Assembly: GCA_002352445.1 (NCBI GenBank)
Contig: DEIL01000279.1
Span: forward strand, 1 to 16,110
Source of the DNA: Desulfobulbaceae bacterium UBA2775
GTDB lineage: Bacteria; Desulfobacterota; Desulfobulbia; Desulfobulbales; Desulfocapsaceae
Length of the DNA: 16,110 nt
Direction of reading: 5' to 3'
Shown here piece by piece: positions 1-8,487 of this stretch (positions within the stretch are counted from its first letter, which is position 1; each line of letters opens with the position of its first letter). The position numbers and the translations under genes were made by a program. The notes below the pieces were generated by a model. It saw nothing but the letters and a program-made list of their open reading frames with translations. It made no database searches and was not told where the DNA came from.

Positions 1-56
1 GTCATAAAAAACAAGAAATAAGCGTAGACTTCGATCCAGTGATCCTGCTCGTAACT

Positions 57-81
57 GGTTCCCCGCCTACGCAGGGATGAC
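57..81 (-). repeat. Dispersed palindromic-repeat fragment
   Basis: Read on the minus strand this 25-bp stretch begins GTCATCCCTGCGTAGGCGGG, a close variant of the GTCATTCCCGCGCAGGCGGG core of the element at 2535-2677. A nearby ATCCAGTG (35-42) is also found next to the copy at 15848. Only one arm is obvious here, so this is probably a degraded copy. The rest of 1-282 shows no gene that I can support. The region ends in a strong ribosome binding site (AGGAGG, 268-273) for the next gene. Confidence 0.6.
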
Positions 82-282
82 AAACCTGCGGGATCTTATT
101 TCTCTTTTATTATCAACGCATTAAAACTACTTCCACAAAATTGGCTGAGTTTTATACGTATCAGAATTTTTTAATTATGAGGTTGCAGATACCTCCAGAT
201 AGCGAACGCAGAGAGACCTTCGAGATACTTATCCAAGCATTTTATAAAATTCCGGAATGTTCCAGTCAGGAGGCAGCAAACC

Positions 283-987
283 ATGAAAGCGGCAATCCTC
301 CAATGCGATAATGTGTTAAAGAAATTTCAATCCCGCTTTTGGGATTATCCCGACATGATTGAGCAGATGTTCGATGGGGTAGATCTGTCACTGTCATTTG
401 ATACTTATGATTGCCGACAGGGCCAATTCCCCGATGACATCAACAAATACGATTTTTACCTTACAACAGGCAGCAAAGCCTCGGTCTATGAAGATTTGGA
501 CTGGATTCAGCATCTGATTGAATTTGTCCGGCAGCTGGACAAACATCAAAAGAAGTTCATTGGCATCTGTTTCGGCCACCAGATCATTGCCATGGTTCGT
601 GGAGGAAAAGTAGAGAAATCGAACAAGGGATGGGGTATCGGCATTGCCAGTAATCGGGTTATCTCACATCCAGCGTGGATGGATGATGAGGTGCCCAAAC
701 TTAATATCCTTGTCAGTCATCAGGACCAGATCACCCAACTTCCGGATGATACGCTGCTTATCGCAGAAAATGATTTCTGTCCCTTTTTTATCGTGCAGTG
801 GGGGGATCATCTTCTCAGTATTCAGGGCCACCCGGAGTGGAGCGTTGACTTTTCCCGGACTTTAATAAATGAACGAAGAGCCATTATTCCAGCTGATCGA
901 ATCAAGGCGGGGCTGGACTCGTTAAAGGTTGAGCCGGATAACGGAATGTTTGTCAGGTGGATCATGCAGTTTGTACAGCATCAGTAG
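283..987 (+). CDS. Class I glutamine amidotransferase (GMP synthase-like GATase1 domain protein)
   Basis: A 234-residue stand-alone class I glutamine amidotransferase domain, expected to be cytoplasmic. It would release ammonia from glutamine for transfer to an unknown acceptor. The nucleophile elbow is GICFGHQ (residues 94-100, catalytic Cys96). The His-Glu pair lies in QGHPEWS (His183, Glu185), completing the Cys-His-Glu triad. LTTGSKASVYED (60-71) matches the oxyanion-loop region of the GMP-synthase-like subgroup. No synthetase or ATP pyrophosphatase domain follows, so this is not GuaA itself. The start is fixed by AGGAGG nine bases upstream. It is a single plus-strand gene that ends 14 bp from the convergent kinase gene, so no operon partner hints at the acceptor. 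Some relatives act in amino-acid or polyamine breakdown, but nothing here decides that. Family call firm, substrate unknown. Confidence 0.88.
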   Translation: MKAAILQCDNVLKKFQSRFWDYPDMIEQMFDGVDLSLSFDTYDCRQGQFPDDINKYDFYLTTGSKASVYEDLDWIQHLIEFVRQLDKHQKKFIGICFGHQIIAMVRGGKVEKSNKGWGIGIASNRVISHPAWMDDEVPKLNILVSHQDQITQLPDDTLLIAENDFCPFFIVQWGDHLLSIQGHPEWSVDFSRTLINERRAIIPADRIKAGLDSLKVEPDNGMFVRWIMQFVQHQ

Positions 988-1001
988 CTGATGTTGATTC
1001 T

Positions 1002-2432
1002 TTACTGACACCGCCATTGCTCTGATCTCTTCACCGCGTCTTTAAATTTCTGCAGATACGCCTGCCTGTCAGTTTCAGGAGAATATCGCCGACTCAAATT
1101 CTCTCCAGGGTTTTGACCGTTACCGTTGCCTGCAGCCAATTTCGCTGTCCCAAGCGCCGTGAGTTCGGCGGATGACTGAACAGTGACCTGCAGATTCAGT
1201 ACGTCTGACAGAAACTGGCAAAAATAGGGGTTTGCGGACAGACCACCATCTATCGAAATCTCATCTCGAATTGACACAAATTCATTCATGGCAACTATAA
1301 CTTCAGCAGCCCGAAAGACGATACCCTCCAGAATAGATTGCATTAAATCCATCTGCCGGGTATCCAGTGACAGGCCAATCCATAACCCTCCCGCTTTTCT
1401 GTCCCAATGCGGGCAACCCAGGCCGGATAACGCAGGGACAAAAGCCAGATCTCTTTCAATGGCACTTTTTTTGTTTTTTGGAAATTGCAGAATCTGGTCA
1501 TAATTTGTGAACAGACCCAGAGATTGTGCCCAGTTAACTGCTGATCCGGCGGCAAAGACTCCACCATCGAGTGCATATACAGGTTTTTGACCCTCCAGCT
1601 GCCATGCCACTGTGGGTAATAACCCCTGTCTAGCTGATTGACAGGGCGAATGTCCTGTAACTACCAGGGCAAAGGCCCCGGTGCCAAAGGTGATTTTAGC
1701 ATCACCGGGATTTTTACAGTTATGCCCATACAATGCAGCCTGTTGATCAACAACACTTGCTGTAACGGGTATACTGCAACCATTTGACATGATCACACCA
1801 AAGTCACCAGTGGTTGAAACAATCTCGGGTAATGCTTCCAGCGGTACAGCAAAAAGATCACATAAATCTTCATCCCACTGCCCGCTCTGCAGGTTCATCA
1901 GTGATGTTCTGGACGCTGTGCTGATATCTGTTACAAATCGACCGGTAAGGCGATCAAGGAAAAACGCGTCAGTTGTACCCAGGCCCAGCTTACCTTGTCC
2001 AAGGAGTTTTCCTGCTTCGGGAACATTTTCTATGATCCAGCCAAGCTTTGTTGCAGAAAAATAAGGGTCTAGGGGCAACCCGGCCTTTTTCAGCACCACC
2101 CCCTGGGCGTTATCAGATTTGAGCTTGTCGATAGTGAGCTGAGTTCGATTATCCTGCCAGACAATTACCGGTGTTATTGCTTGTTTAGTCTCTCTATTCC
2201 AGGCCAGACAACTCTCTCCCTGATTGTCAATACCGATAACCGACAGATCATCACAAATCTCAATACATCTCTGAATATTCTGGATCAACTCTTCCGCATC
2301 ATGCTCAACCCAGCCAGGTTTTGGATAGAACTGCCGGTGCTCTATGAAATTAACTATTTTGCCTGGATCTGAACTTTTAATCAATAATCCACGTGTACTT
2401 GTAGTTCCCTGATCAATTGCAAGTATTGCCAT
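1002..2432 (-). CDS. FGGY-family carbohydrate kinase, glycerol kinase-like with altered substrate site
   Basis: A 476-residue ATP-dependent kinase of the FGGY family, closest by eye to glycerol kinase. Seen: the N-terminal phosphate loop AIDQGTTSTR (5-14), GWVEHDAEEL (40-49), DPYFSATKLGWI (122-133), VDQQAALYG (228-236), the GTG loop FGTGAF (249-254) and the C-terminal IDGGLSANPYFCQF (394-407). Compared with E. coli GlpK from memory, the glycerol ligands Glu84, Tyr135, Asp245 and Gln246 correspond to Glu73, Tyr124, Asp229 and Gln230. The position of Arg83 (NQRET in GlpK) is Gly72 here, in NQGES. That loss argues against ordinary glycerol and for a related polyol or ketose. The start ATG has only a modest GGAAAG site. 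The gene lies downstream of the ABC transporter genes on the same strand, separated by 298 bp that hold a repeat element, so cotranscription is uncertain. Length is a little below the usual 490-500. Confidence 0.82.
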   Translation of the reverse strand: MAILAIDQGTTSTRGLLIKSSDPGKIVNFIEHRQFYPKPGWVEHDAEELIQNIQRCIEICDDLSVIGIDNQGESCLAWNRETKQAITPVIVWQDNRTQLTIDKLKSDNAQGVVLKKAGLPLDPYFSATKLGWIIENVPEAGKLLGQGKLGLGTTDAFFLDRLTGRFVTDISTASRTSLMNLQSGQWDEDLCDLFAVPLEALPEIVSTTGDFGVIMSNGCSIPVTASVVDQQAALYGHNCKNPGDAKITFGTGAFALVVTGHSPCQSARQGLLPTVAWQLEGQKPVYALDGGVFAAGSAVNWAQSLGLFTNYDQILQFPKNKKSAIERDLAFVPALSGLGCPHWDRKAGGLWIGLSLDTRQMDLMQSILEGIVFRAAEVIVAMNEFVSIRDEISIDGGLSANPYFCQFLSDVLNLQVTVQSSAELTALGTAKLAAGNGNGQNPGENLSRRYSPETDRQAYLQKFKDAVKRSEQWRCQ

Positions 2433-2534
2433 CTTAACTTTCCATTAAGAGGATATTTCTGGAGGTACTTACGCCCCGCAATGGGTATTGTACCGAGTCC
2501 AAGCATTTTAAAAAGTTCTGATCTCTCGGGGTTA

Positions 2535-2677
2535 TGACAAAAAGATGTCGTCGTAAAAAGCCCCTTGCTTCGTCATTCCCGCGCAGGCGGGAATCCATAA
2601 CATACTGAAATAACTGAATTCCATCCTGCGCGGGAATGACGGAACGGCGAAATATTTGGGTTTTTACGAGTTTGTCA
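2535..2677. repeat. 143-bp MITE-like palindromic repeat element
   Basis: An imperfect palindrome. The outer ends are TGACAAA (2535-2541) and TTTGTCA (2671-2677). Next come CGTAAAAA (2552-2559) and TTTTTACG (2661-2668). The core is a perfect 17-bp inverted pair, CGTCATTCCCGCGCAGG (2571-2587) and its complement (2625-2641), around a 37-bp loop. It has no coding capacity. Elements with a GTCATTCCCGCG core are widespread in proteobacterial genomes as non-autonomous repeats. It lies between the ABC ATPase gene and the kinase gene, both on the minus strand, so the RNA hairpin could terminate or process a shared transcript. Partial copies occur at 57-81 and 15848-15868. The rest of this intergenic stretch (2433-2534 and 2678-2730) shows nothing convincing. 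Confidence 0.8.
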
Positions 2678-2730
2678 CAAAAAGAGTATTTATAAAAAGA
2701 TACAGGTTTTGCTGAACTGGAACAACAGGC

Positions 2731-3810
2731 CTATCCTCTAGTCTCAGGTAGAATAATCAACTCATCCGGATGAAAGTGGAGAAAAACCTTTCGGCCGGGA
2801 GCATATTGTTCCTCGCTGACAGGTGCAGTTGTAAACAACTCACCTACTGGTGTAGAAATAAAGTATTCAACGACCGCTCCCACATAAGCACTATGAGCAA
2901 TAGTACCCATTACATGTTTTTTTTCGTCTCCAGTCTCACGAAGCTGAAACATCTCCGGTCTAAGGGACAATTTGATTTTCCCGGGTCGATTTTCAACCTT
3001 TCTCTTCTCCAGATCAATCCGTGTCTCTCCCAGCACGATAGCGGAACCCTCTTCCTCAGCCACCAGAATCGCATCTACCACATTTGAGTCACCAATAAAA
3101 TTAGCAACAAAGGCGGAGTTTGGCCGCTGGTAAAGATCCCGGGGAGTTCCCTGTTGTTCAATAGCCCCGTCGTTCATCACCACAACTTCATCGGAAACTG
3201 AAAGTGCTTCAGCCTGGTCATGGGTAACATATATGGAGGTAATGCCGGTTTTCTGCTGCAACCCGCGAATATCATCCCTCATACTCCTGCGCAATTTGGA
3301 ATCGATATTACTCAAAGGTTCATCAAAGAGCAGCACTTTCGGTTCAAGAACCAGGGCCCTGGCAACAGCAACCCGCTGCTGCTGTCCCCCGGACAGCTCA
3401 TCCGGATATCTTTTCTGAAAACCTTCAAGATTTACGGTCTCCAGTACTCTGCTTACAGCATCACGAATCTTTTCTTTTGTTTCTTTCAGTACGGTCAAAC
3501 CGTAGCCAACATTTTTCTCTACATTCATATGGGGAAAGAGAGCGTAAGACTGAAAGACCATACCGACATCACGCTGGGTTGCTGAAAATTGAGAAACATC
3601 CTGCTCCCCAAACCATATTTCACCTCCGGTAGGCGGTTCCAATCCTGATACCAGCCTCAGAAGCGTCGTTTTCCCACAACCTGAAGGTCCCAGCAGGGTT
3701 GTCAGAGTTCCCGCCTTGAATTCTATATCGAGGTTATCGATAACCCTGACACTGCCAAAATGTTTGGATATATTTTTAAGAGTTACTTGAATTGATGTAT
3801 TCCGGCTCAT
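2731..3810 (-). CDS. ABC transporter ATP-binding protein (Fe3+/sugar-phosphate/aminoethylphosphonate-type, with TOBE domain)
   Basis: A 359-residue ATPase that powers the neighbouring permease from the cytoplasmic side. Seen in order: Walker A GPSGCGKTT (41-49), Q-loop VFQSYALFPHM with Gln87, signature LSGGQQQR (139-146), Walker B VLLFDE (159-164), D-loop SNID (167-170), and switch His197 in VTHDQAEA. Residues about 275-355 form the C-terminal TOBE-type regulatory and contact domain typical of the spermidine/iron/maltose (CUT1-like) branch. All catalytic residues are intact. The start ATG is preceded by AGGA followed by an A-rich spacer. It is the third gene of a binding protein-permease-ATPase set, separated from the permease by 82 bp, which includes a short tandem duplication (CAGCCTA twice, 3861-3874). 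Automatic annotation would probably say iron(III) or spermidine/putrescine. The AfuC-like alternative is favoured by the binding protein. Confidence 0.9.
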   Translation of the reverse strand: MSRNTSIQVTLKNISKHFGSVRVIDNLDIEFKAGTLTTLLGPSGCGKTTLLRLVSGLEPPTGGEIWFGEQDVSQFSATQRDVGMVFQSYALFPHMNVEKNVGYGLTVLKETKEKIRDAVSRVLETVNLEGFQKRYPDELSGGQQQRVAVARALVLEPKVLLFDEPLSNIDSKLRRSMRDDIRGLQQKTGITSIYVTHDQAEALSVSDEVVVMNDGAIEQQGTPRDLYQRPNSAFVANFIGDSNVVDAILVAEEEGSAIVLGETRIDLEKRKVENRPGKIKLSLRPEMFQLRETGDEKKHVMGTIAHSAYVGAVVEYFISTPVGELFTTAPVSEEQYAPGRKVFLHFHPDELIILPETRG

Positions 3811-3892
3811 TATTTTTTTCCTATAAAACGTTCATACTGGCTTCAAAACCTAATAACCTTCAGCCTACAGCCTAAACAACCTTGATACAACT

Positions 3893-5983
3893 TTACATCT
3901 GTTTTTCAATACGAGAACGACCAGTCACCGCCTGCACCAGAAGAGTAAAAGCCAACATGGTCAGAATAAGTACTGAGCCATAGGCAACAGCCACACCATT
4001 ATCTCCACTCTCCACCCGGGAAAGAATATAGGTTGTAGCCACATTGGTCCCCGCTGAAGCAAGGAAAATAACAGCAGAAACTGTAGTCATTGACCGAATA
4101 AAACTATAAGCCGTTGATGAAATTATTGTCGACCGCAACAAGGGCAGTAAAACAGATCGAAGAGTTTTAAAGCTTCCTGCCCTTTGCAGTAACGAGGCCT
4201 CTTCCAGACTTGGAGAAATCTGGCTCAGGGCTGACATGCCTCCCCTGATACCAACAGGCATTGCCCGAATGATCATAGTAATAACAAGGATAATGGCAGT
4301 ACCAGTCAATTCAATTGGTGCCGTATTAAAAGCCATGATATAGGCAATGCCCGTCACCGTTCCCGGAACAGCGAAAATAAGCACTGTACCGAAATCAATC
4401 ACTCCATGGCCAACAAACCTCTTTCTGGTGAGGATATAGGCAATCAGGATACCAAGAATGGCAGTCAGGGGAGCAGCTATGAAAGAAAAAATCAGAGAAT
4501 TCATAAATGAAGGCCAGCCACCTGATGAAAATCCGTTGGTCCACAATTCTTTGTGATGCATGAAGGTGAGTGTGTAGTCGGCTCCCCACTGCTTTACAAA
4601 TCCTCCGAGAAAAATGGAAACATATAAAATACCGATCAAAAGCAGCCAGCAACATACAAATACCGAGAGATATCTCTGCAACCTTGCCGGAAGGGGTGTA
4701 ACATTGCCTGCAGTCTGGACACCGGTAACAGTTACAAAAGATTTCTTGCCTAAATATTTTTTCTGGATCAGAAAGATCGTCAGTGAAAGAACAAGCAGTA
4801 AGATCCCCAGTGCAGCGGCTTTGGCAAAATCAAGTTGTGCACCGGCAATAGAAAAATATATCTCGGTGGACAGGACATCGTACTCACCTCCAAGTACCAG
4901 CGGATTGCCGAAATCTGCTGCAGAGGAGATAACACCCAGCAAGAAGGCATTGGCCAGCCCCGGGGCAAGAAGGGGCAGGGTTACTTTTTTAAGGGTGATC
5001 CAGCGAGACCCCCGCATAGTGAGCGATGCTTCCTCCATCGCTGGATTAATGGCGGTCAGCATTCCTACAATGACCATATAACTGACAGGAGTAAGAGAGA
5101 GGACCTGAGCCAGGAAAATTCCTCTAAAACCGTAGATATAGCCGGATCTCTCAAAGATACCTTCAACTCCTTCGGGTATGAAAAGACCACCTGAACCGAA
5201 GAAGTACATCAACACGTCGTTGAGGATACCAGCCCGCCCGAAAAGCAGGATAAGCGACATGCCGACAACAAAGGGGGGGGTGATGATCGGCAGGATATAA
5301 AACACACGCATCAGGTGACGCAATGGGGAAGTTGCACGGACTGAGTAAAGTGCAAAGAGCAGGCCGAGCAGAGTGGTTGCAACCCCTACTGAAATTGCCA
5401 GGAGAAGTGTGTTTAAGACGACTCTGCCTATGCCAAAGGAGGTGATGATGTTAAAAAATTGAAAAGGTGCAAAATCACCTTCTTTTGTTACAGCGACCTT
5501 ATAAAAAATCTGCAGAACAGGATAAAATACAAAGACGAGGATAATAAAAATTACGACAGTAACTGCACCGGAGATAAAAATATCTCCCTGAAGAAAACCA
5601 AGGCGGGCAATACCATAAGAAAACAGTGCAGCAAGCACTATGAGTATTACCCCTGTCCCAAGTCCCATGGATCGCCCGGGAATAATGAAATCCACTGCCA
5701 GCAAAAGCGTTGCCACCAGGGCAAGGGAAACAAGAAGACGTCCCTGTATCTCCCTTGACCAGTTAGCCCAACCGATGGGAATAAAAAGCAGTAGAAAAAC
5801 CGGTGTGAGCATACTGACAGGATGACTCTTCCAACCAAGAGTATCCCAGTACTCATCCATCGTTGCATCGAATAGACCGTATTCCAGGGCAAACCAGGGT
5901 AAGATCCAATAGGAAATTACCCCGATTACAGCCCAGGTAAAAATGCCGACGCGAAAACTGCGTTCCCCAAATGAAACCTGCAT
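3893..5983 (-). CDS. Fused two-domain ABC transporter permease (FbpB/AfuB type)
   Basis: A 696-residue inner-membrane permease with two MetI-type permease domains fused in one chain. The N-terminal ~160 residues hold about four or five hydrophobic segments that precede the first domain. Domain 1 covers about 185-410 and its EAA loop starts EEASLTMRGSRW (317-328). Domain 2 covers about 495-685 with a second EAA loop EEASLLQRAGSF (593-604). Each loop would dock on one ATPase subunit. This length and duplicated layout fit the FbpB/AfuB branch, where one polypeptide does the work of two permeases. The start ATG has an AAGGGA site, and the binding-protein gene ends 40 bp upstream, so the two are very probably cotranscribed. 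A run of eight C (plus strand G, near 5273-5280) lies in the codons for Thr-Pro-Pro of domain 1. Confidence 0.9.
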   Translation of the reverse strand: MQVSFGERSFRVGIFTWAVIGVISYWILPWFALEYGLFDATMDEYWDTLGWKSHPVSMLTPVFLLLFIPIGWANWSREIQGRLLVSLALVATLLLAVDFIIPGRSMGLGTGVILIVLAALFSYGIARLGFLQGDIFISGAVTVVIFIILVFVFYPVLQIFYKVAVTKEGDFAPFQFFNIITSFGIGRVVLNTLLLAISVGVATTLLGLLFALYSVRATSPLRHLMRVFYILPIITPPFVVGMSLILLFGRAGILNDVLMYFFGSGGLFIPEGVEGIFERSGYIYGFRGIFLAQVLSLTPVSYMVIVGMLTAINPAMEEASLTMRGSRWITLKKVTLPLLAPGLANAFLLGVISSAADFGNPLVLGGEYDVLSTEIYFSIAGAQLDFAKAAALGILLLVLSLTIFLIQKKYLGKKSFVTVTGVQTAGNVTPLPARLQRYLSVFVCCWLLLIGILYVSIFLGGFVKQWGADYTLTFMHHKELWTNGFSSGGWPSFMNSLIFSFIAAPLTAILGILIAYILTRKRFVGHGVIDFGTVLIFAVPGTVTGIAYIMAFNTAPIELTGTAIILVITMIIRAMPVGIRGGMSALSQISPSLEEASLLQRAGSFKTLRSVLLPLLRSTIISSTAYSFIRSMTTVSAVIFLASAGTNVATTYILSRVESGDNGVAVAYGSVLILTMLAFTLLVQAVTGRSRIEKQM

Positions 5984-6023
5984 AGCTGATTCCCTTTACA
6001 CCGGCTTACCCAGCGCAGAAAGA

Positions 6024-7049
6024 CTATCTTTTCAACGGTTTAACCTCTTTCGCCCAGCGATCGATAAGATGGGAACGCATCTCTTCAGTACCATATTTAA
6101 CAAAGTCATACTCGATCAGATTCACATCTTCCAGACGAATAGCCTCTTTAGGAACCGCGGCAGTAACATTGGTCGGGACCTGAAACATATCAATGGTGCC
6201 ACCAATTTCCTGGCCTTCCTTTGAAAGCATAAAATCAACAAACTTTTTGGCATTTTCCAGATTTCTAGCTCCCTTGATGATGCTTAAACCCCCAATCTCA
6301 TAGCCGGTACCTTCTGTTGGTACAACGAGCTCCAGCGGGAAACCATTCTTAATCTGCTTGGCATGGTCATGGAGAAAACCGATCCCGATAAGTGTTTCAC
6401 CCCTGGCAGCAGCTTTGCCAGGCGCGGAACCGGATTTGGTATACTGGCCAACATTCATATGCAGCTTTGCCAGATATGCAAATGCATCATCTTCACCCCA
6501 TATCTGTACCAGCGTGGCAAGGGCAGTATAGGCGGTACCGGAACTCTGGGGGCTGGCTACCTGAACGAGTCCTTTATATTCCGGTTTTGTAAGATCCGCC
6601 CATGATTGAGGCATAGGCAGGTTCTTCTCAGCCAGCAGTTTAGTATTCACTGAATACCCGAGTACGCCAGCATACACCCCAGTGGTCATATGTTTTTTAT
6701 TGGTTGCCGGATTTTTAAATGCCTCGCCGATTTCGGGAAGTACTGGTGATTCATACGCTTCAAGCAGTCCATTCACACCTGCCTGAGAATGGGGATCAAG
6801 AGTACCGGCATACCAGACATCACCTTTGGGATTATCCTTTTCAGCCAGAATTTTGGCATAGGTGGATCCGGAACCTGAACGGGTCATCTGTACCTTGATA
6901 TCATTTTTTTTACCAAACAGATCAACCGCAGTCTGGCAGGCGTTTGGTTCGTTGCTGCAATAGACAACCAGCCGCCCTTTTGCCATTGCCGAGCCTGTTG
7001 TCATAATAATTGAAAGTCCTGCTACGGTAAGTAATGTTCTTAATTTCAT
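6024..7049 (-). CDS. Periplasmic ABC substrate-binding protein (FbpA/AfuA-like fold), likely sugar-phosphate or phosphonate rather than iron
   Basis: A 341-residue secreted binding protein. The start is the ATG at 7049: it has AGAGGAG six bases upstream and opens directly on a signal peptide (residues 1-23, ending AMA). An upstream in-frame extension lacks both features. The mature part shows the fold of the Fe3+/phosphonate/sugar-phosphate binding family: LVVYCS strand (28-32), a phosphate- or anion-binding-like SGSGSTY loop (58-64), DVWYAG (77-82) and GYSVN (131-135). The adjacent Tyr-Tyr pair that binds iron in FbpA is not seen. Instead His227-Asp228 and Glu251 (in GYEIGG) occur with the spacing I recall for the hexose-phosphate ligands of Actinobacillus AfuA (His205, Asp206, Glu229). 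That similarity is from memory and needs structural alignment. The gene begins the ABC gene set, 152 bp downstream of the MFS gene. An imperfect dyad lies in that gap at 7092-7108. Confidence 0.88.
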   Translation of the reverse strand: MKLRTLLTVAGLSIIMTTGSAMAKGRLVVYCSNEPNACQTAVDLFGKKNDIKVQMTRSGSGSTYAKILAEKDNPKGDVWYAGTLDPHSQAGVNGLLEAYESPVLPEIGEAFKNPATNKKHMTTGVYAGVLGYSVNTKLLAEKNLPMPQSWADLTKPEYKGLVQVASPQSSGTAYTALATLVQIWGEDDAFAYLAKLHMNVGQYTKSGSAPGKAAARGETLIGIGFLHDHAKQIKNGFPLELVVPTEGTGYEIGGLSIIKGARNLENAKKFVDFMLSKEGQEIGGTIDMFQVPTNVTAAVPKEAIRLEDVNLIEYDFVKYGTEEMRSHLIDRWAKEVKPLKR

Positions 7050-7201
7050 CCTGATCTCCTCTTTTATTTTAAGAAAACAACACATTTCTTGACCCGGATT
7101 CCCCAGGTTGTGTTCAAGTCCTTCTAAAGAACCTGTACCTTTGAGTAGTAACAAATCACTAAAAATGCAAGGTTAAGCTCAAATGCTCTTGAAAATAATT
7201 A

Positions 7202-8377
7202 TCATTCCCTGACATCTTTCTGCGGCAACTTCAAAACAAGTGGAATACCCATAAACCCTATCAGAGCACAGAGAATGTAGGTTTTCTCAAGTCCAATCTG
7301 GTCGGCAACAAAGCCGATCAAAACCACGACCGCAGAACGGGCCAGAAAGCTGATCATCATAAACACGCCGTTGGCCGATGAAGATCCATCTTCGGAATGT
7401 TCCTGGATCATGGCCAGCATTACCGGGGTAGTAGACAGGAGGGAAAATCCGGTGAGCATAAGAACCGGAAACCGCAGCCAGCCCGAACTGAAAACAAAGA
7501 GCAGTAGAGAAATCGGAGCAAGAACCAGGGAAAAGAGGAGCATCCTTTTCCTGCCAAAACGATCGCTGAGTGTCCCTATTGTCAGTATCCCAACTACTCC
7601 GGCGGCCTCCATCACTGATAATGAAATACCTGCTAGCCATACGTCATTCGTCCTCCCTATAATATAGAGGGGCAGGAACGTTGAAAGAGCGCCATGCATG
7701 AAGCCGCGGACAACGACAATACCCGAGAGCGGCAGCAACAACGCTTTCATCTCCAGGATGGTTGCGCGAATTGACGGTGTATCATGCCGTTTTGGTGTGA
7801 CAGGAATATCCTTCAGCTTTACATACATTACTGCTGAAGCAAGCATTCCCACAATCATTACAGGATAATAGCCGTCAAACCCCAGAGTCGATACGGCCGC
7901 GGTTATAGCTATAGGGCCAACAGTTCTGGCAAGTTCGCCTCCGGTCATATAAAAACTCATCCCTCTGCCTGTCTTCAACCCGGAAACCCGGTAAACCATC
8001 ACCGGTGCAGGGACATGGAACAGAGATACACTGACTCCAGTAACAAAGAGCAGAATCATAAGTACAGCATAGTTTGGCGCAAGTCCGAGAAGAGACATTG
8101 GAACTGCTGTGAACACCGGTGCCAGAATAATAAAATACCTGAAGCTGGTACGGTCAGCGAGTTTACCAATATATGGATTCATCAATGCAGGTATCTGCAT
8201 GACAGTGCTCAGCAGACCTGCCTGGGTCAGAGAAAGAGCGAATTTTTCGATGATAAAAGGGAGGAGAGGAGCAAGAAAGCTTGAATAGATGTCGTGGATG
8301 AAATGGCATATCGAAACCAGAACTACCTTTCCTGTCTGGAATTTCTCGTCCCTGCTGTTTGATCTGCTGTCTTGCAT
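7202..8377 (-). CDS. MFS transporter, fosmidomycin-resistance (Fsr)-like
   Basis: A 391-residue inner-membrane transporter of the major facilitator superfamily with about twelve hydrophobic segments. The N-terminal half has HFIHDIYSSFLAPLLPF (25-41) and the motif-A loop GKLADRTSFR (71-80). The second half repeats the loop as GTLSDRFGRKR (268-278). The HDxYSSFLAPLLP signature is what I associate with the Fsr-like subgroup of drug exporters. The start ATG has a GAGGGG site at good spacing. The gene diverges from the phosphatase gene at 8488 and precedes the ABC binding-protein gene on the same strand with a 152-bp gap. It may therefore be the first gene of the same transcript or an independent unit. 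The exported substrate cannot be told from sequence. Confidence 0.85.
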   Translation of the reverse strand: MQDSRSNSRDEKFQTGKVVLVSICHFIHDIYSSFLAPLLPFIIEKFALSLTQAGLLSTVMQIPALMNPYIGKLADRTSFRYFIILAPVFTAVPMSLLGLAPNYAVLMILLFVTGVSVSLFHVPAPVMVYRVSGLKTGRGMSFYMTGGELARTVGPIAITAAVSTLGFDGYYPVMIVGMLASAVMYVKLKDIPVTPKRHDTPSIRATILEMKALLLPLSGIVVVRGFMHGALSTFLPLYIIGRTNDVWLAGISLSVMEAAGVVGILTIGTLSDRFGRKRMLLFSLVLAPISLLLFVFSSGWLRFPVLMLTGFSLLSTTPVMLAMIQEHSEDGSSSANGVFMMISFLARSAVVVLIGFVADQIGLEKTYILCALIGFMGIPLVLKLPQKDVRE

Positions 8378-8411
8378 TGCTCCCCTCGGAATGTGTTATA
8401 CATCCAGTAAC

Positions 8412-8441
8412 TTGTTTTTTTAAAACCGATTGATGTATAGT
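8412..8441 (+). promoter_or_regulatory. Candidate sigma-70-type promoter for the sensor phosphatase gene
   Basis: TTGTTT (8412-8417) and TATAGT (8436-8441) are separated by 18 bp, with transcription expected to start about 40 bp before the phosphatase ATG. The -35 box is a partial match and the area is AT-rich, so this is only a candidate. No matching pair is clear for the divergent MFS gene. Confidence 0.3.
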
Positions 8442-8487
8442 ATAGTTTATTGTTGAATAGCAACTCTGATCTTCCAATCATCCTTCG

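Noticed and set aside
7092..7108. Imperfect dyad ACCCGGATTCCCCAGGT upstream of the binding-protein gene
   Set aside because: It is a single copy with a mismatch and no convincing promoter around it, so it is not listed as an operator.
7050..7154. A 35-residue N-terminal extension of the binding protein
   Set aside because: The internal Met at 7049 has a strong ribosome binding site and starts a normal signal peptide.
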